Source: an uncultured Treponema sp. (GTDB lineage Bacteria > Spirochaetota > Spirochaetia > Treponematales > Treponemataceae). From it: a DNA stretch of 15,829 bases. The stretch spans positions 1 through 15,829 of the forward strand of contig CAMVBP010000022.1 of NCBI GenBank assembly GCA_947165795.1, given 5' to 3'. Shown one piece after another: positions 14,911 to 15,829 of the stretch (its first letter is position 1; every line of letters starts with the position of its first letter). The notes below the pieces were generated by a model that saw only the letters and a list, made by a program, of their open reading frames with translations, had not been told where the DNA came from and did no database searches. A program made the translations under genes and the position numbers.

Positions 14911-15285
14911 ATGAAAAGTTTGCCAACTACCAATGAAATGCAGGGCTGTTACGAAAAAGCGATTCATGAAGCAATTTCTAAAGGCATTCTCGTAGATTAT
15001 CTTAACCGAAAAGGTACGGAGGTAATGAATATGTTTGTTGGTGAATATGATTACGATTTAGACATGAAAGTTAAATACGAAGAAGCTTACGAAGAGGCTT
15101 ATGAAGAGGCTTATGAAGAAGCTTATGAAAAAGCTTACGAAAAGGCTAGCTTAAAAAAAGCAGCGGAAGATGCGCGAAATTTCTATGAAAACGGCGTGTC
15201 AATTGAAATTATTGCAAAATCTATGCACATGACTGAAGAACAAGTTCGCGAAATTGTAAACGAACCTGTTACCGTACAAGACTAA
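14911..15285 (+). CDS. C-terminal fragment of Rpn / PD-(D/E)XK transposase-nuclease family
   Basis: The protein has 124 residues. The sequence AIHEAISKGILVDYLNRKGTEVMNMFVGEYDYDLDMKVKYEE matches in style the C-terminal half of Rpn-type recombination-promoting nucleases (putative transposase, PD-(D/E)XK fold), which then have a YEEG/YEEA repeat and a short DNA-binding-like tail (here NFYENGVSIEIIAKSMHMTEEQVREIV). The roughly 200-residue nuclease domain with its catalytic D-ExK residues is absent. Upstream of the ATG the frame closes at 14890 and the DNA is very AT-rich, so nothing more of the gene remains. It may be a decayed remnant, or a free-standing C-terminal protein like the small intragenic products known from Rpn genes. 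No ribosome-binding site is seen. Expression is doubtful. Confidence 0.65.
   Translation: MKSLPTTNEMQGCYEKAIHEAISKGILVDYLNRKGTEVMNMFVGEYDYDLDMKVKYEEAYEEAYEEAYEEAYEKAYEKASLKKAAEDARNFYENGVSIEIIAKSMHMTEEQVREIVNEPVTVQD
15076..15147 (+). repeat. six tandem 12-base repeats encoding Tyr-Glu-Glu/Lys-Ala
   Basis: Six consecutive units of TAY GAA RAR GCT lie in frame within the Rpn-family fragment. The unit encodes YEEA four times and YEKA twice. Variation is almost only at third positions and at Glu/Lys, consistent with expansion by slippage. Confidence 0.85.
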
Positions 15286-15292
15286 AACTACA

Positions 15293-15340
15293 TTTTTCCC
15301 CGCCCGGGCAGATATTTGAACTGCAAAAGCGTGGGAAAAG
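15293..15340. repeat. imperfect inverted repeat between convergent genes
   Basis: TTTTCCC (15294-15300) can pair with GGGAAAA (15333-15339), with a further CGC/GCG next to it after one bulged base. Inside, GCAG (15307-15310) pairs with CTGC (15321-15324). There is no T run after the stem on either strand, so a standard terminator is unlikely, although the place between two converging genes would suit one. Confidence 0.4.
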
Positions 15341-15362
15341 AACAACAGGTAATGACAATTTA

Positions 15363-15829
15363 CTACTGCAATGTACCATTTGGTGAATTAGCTGTTGGAG
15401 TCCAGGTTTTAAAATTAGTGTAATTACCATTACCATCGTTGTAGTAAATTTTTACTCCACCTTTAACTTCACTCCATGTAGTTATAGTGTCAGTTGCATG
15501 AGCGCGTTTTATTGTTACACCAGCCAACTGTGCTGCAGTACCCCCGTAAATAAAATTTACTAATTTGTATGGATACGGAGCTTTATTTATCTCATCAAAA
15601 CGATCCTGTATTTCAATTGTAGTTACAGTTGTCGGAATGTATACATTTATTACATTGCTATTTATATTTCCGTTAATATTAAATACTCCATTGCATAAAT
15701 AAACAGAAGTAGCATCTTTAAATTCTATACTCTGGAGACTGGCACAATTTTTAATCACATCTGTGCATCCTAAACCATATGGACAATTTGCACGGCTGGT
15801 ACTGCCATAAATATTTATAGTTTCCAAGT
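15363..15829 (-). CDS. BspA-like leucine-rich-repeat protein, C-terminal end
   Basis: The C-terminal 155 or so residues of a larger protein enter from the right edge. The frame is open to the end of the window with no credible start (the first possible one is a TTG at 15827). Residues show the BspA/LRR_5 pattern: TDVIKNCASLQSIEFKDATSVYL, then VINVYIPTTVTTIE, the second being a classic repeat strand. After the repeats comes a Gly/Asn/Thr-rich tail (IKRAHATDTITTWSEVKGG, YYNDGNGNYTNFKTW) ending at a TAG. Such proteins are surface-exposed or secreted in treponemes and oral or gut anaerobes and take part in adhesion, but secretion cannot be checked because the N-terminus is missing. It converges with the Rpn fragment. 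Confidence 0.75.
   Translation of the reverse strand, partial: LETINIYGSTSRANCPYGLGCTDVIKNCASLQSIEFKDATSVYLCNGVFNINGNINSNVINVYIPTTVTTIEIQDRFDEINKAPYPYKLVNFIYGGTAAQLAGVTIKRAHATDTITTWSEVKGGVKIYYNDGNGNYTNFKTWTPTANSPNGTLQ

Noticed and set aside
14825..15362. Complete insertion sequence around the Rpn fragment
   Set aside because: No paired terminal inverted repeats or target duplications are visible, and the catalytic domain is missing.
1..15829. tRNA, rRNA or other standard RNA genes
   Set aside because: No cloverleaf-like segment with a GTTCRANNC arm in proper context or conserved rRNA words were seen; GTTCGAAAG at 10103 is part of the leader repeat and lacks the other tRNA arms.

Overview
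The window is AT-rich (GC only in the mid-30s by eye) and gene-dense. It most resembles a host-associated spirochaete of the Treponema type. The reasons are many lysine/glutamate-rich proteins, relaxed lipoprotein signal sequences, a surface-type leucine-rich-repeat protein, a C-terminal piece of an Rpn/PD-(D/E)XK transposase-nuclease with YEEA repeats, and an OmpA domain with GHCA where most families have GHTD. This assignment is an inference from protein style, not from a marker gene.

Positions 1-2550, all on the minus strand: a partial unrecognised protein running off the left edge, an exported protein ending in a bacterial SH3 domain, and a protein ending in an SseB-like domain. A divergent promoter region lies at 2552-2718.

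Positions 2719-7226, plus strand: a YibQ-like divergent polysaccharide deacetylase broken into two overlapping frames, then tsaD (tRNA t6A synthesis), an ABC-type Zn/Mn-family ATPase and permease with overlapping genes, and a lipoprotein built of seven-residue repeats plus a possible OB-like domain. No metal-binding receptor gene is present.

Positions 7223-9978, minus strand: miaB, a LapA-like two-span membrane protein and a SPOR-domain exported protein, tightly packed and probably one transcript.

Positions 9979-10208: a divergent intergenic region with a perfect 7+7 inverted repeat and an unusually GC-rich, hairpin-forming leader. It precedes an exported protein with an OmpA-type peptidoglycan-binding domain (to 11426).

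Positions 11416-14824, minus strand: a short RecQ helicase, a 78-residue membrane protein, and a metallo-beta-lactamase/beta-CASP ribonuclease. The last two are probably co-transcribed, with the ribonuclease first.

Positions 14911-15829: an accessory patch with the Rpn C-terminal remnant (+) and the 3' end of a BspA-like leucine-rich-repeat protein (-).

Much of the core content serves tRNA modification at A37 (TsaD for t6A, MiaB for ms2i6A), envelope upkeep (SPOR, OmpA-like, LapA-like, deacetylase) and metal import. I saw no rRNA or tRNA gene, CRISPR array, complete insertion sequence or replication origin. No stretch over 300 bases lacks a gene. I found no convincing new multi-gene system. 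The best leads are the broken deacetylase, the receptor-less ABC operon with its repeat lipoprotein, and the structured ompA-side leader.
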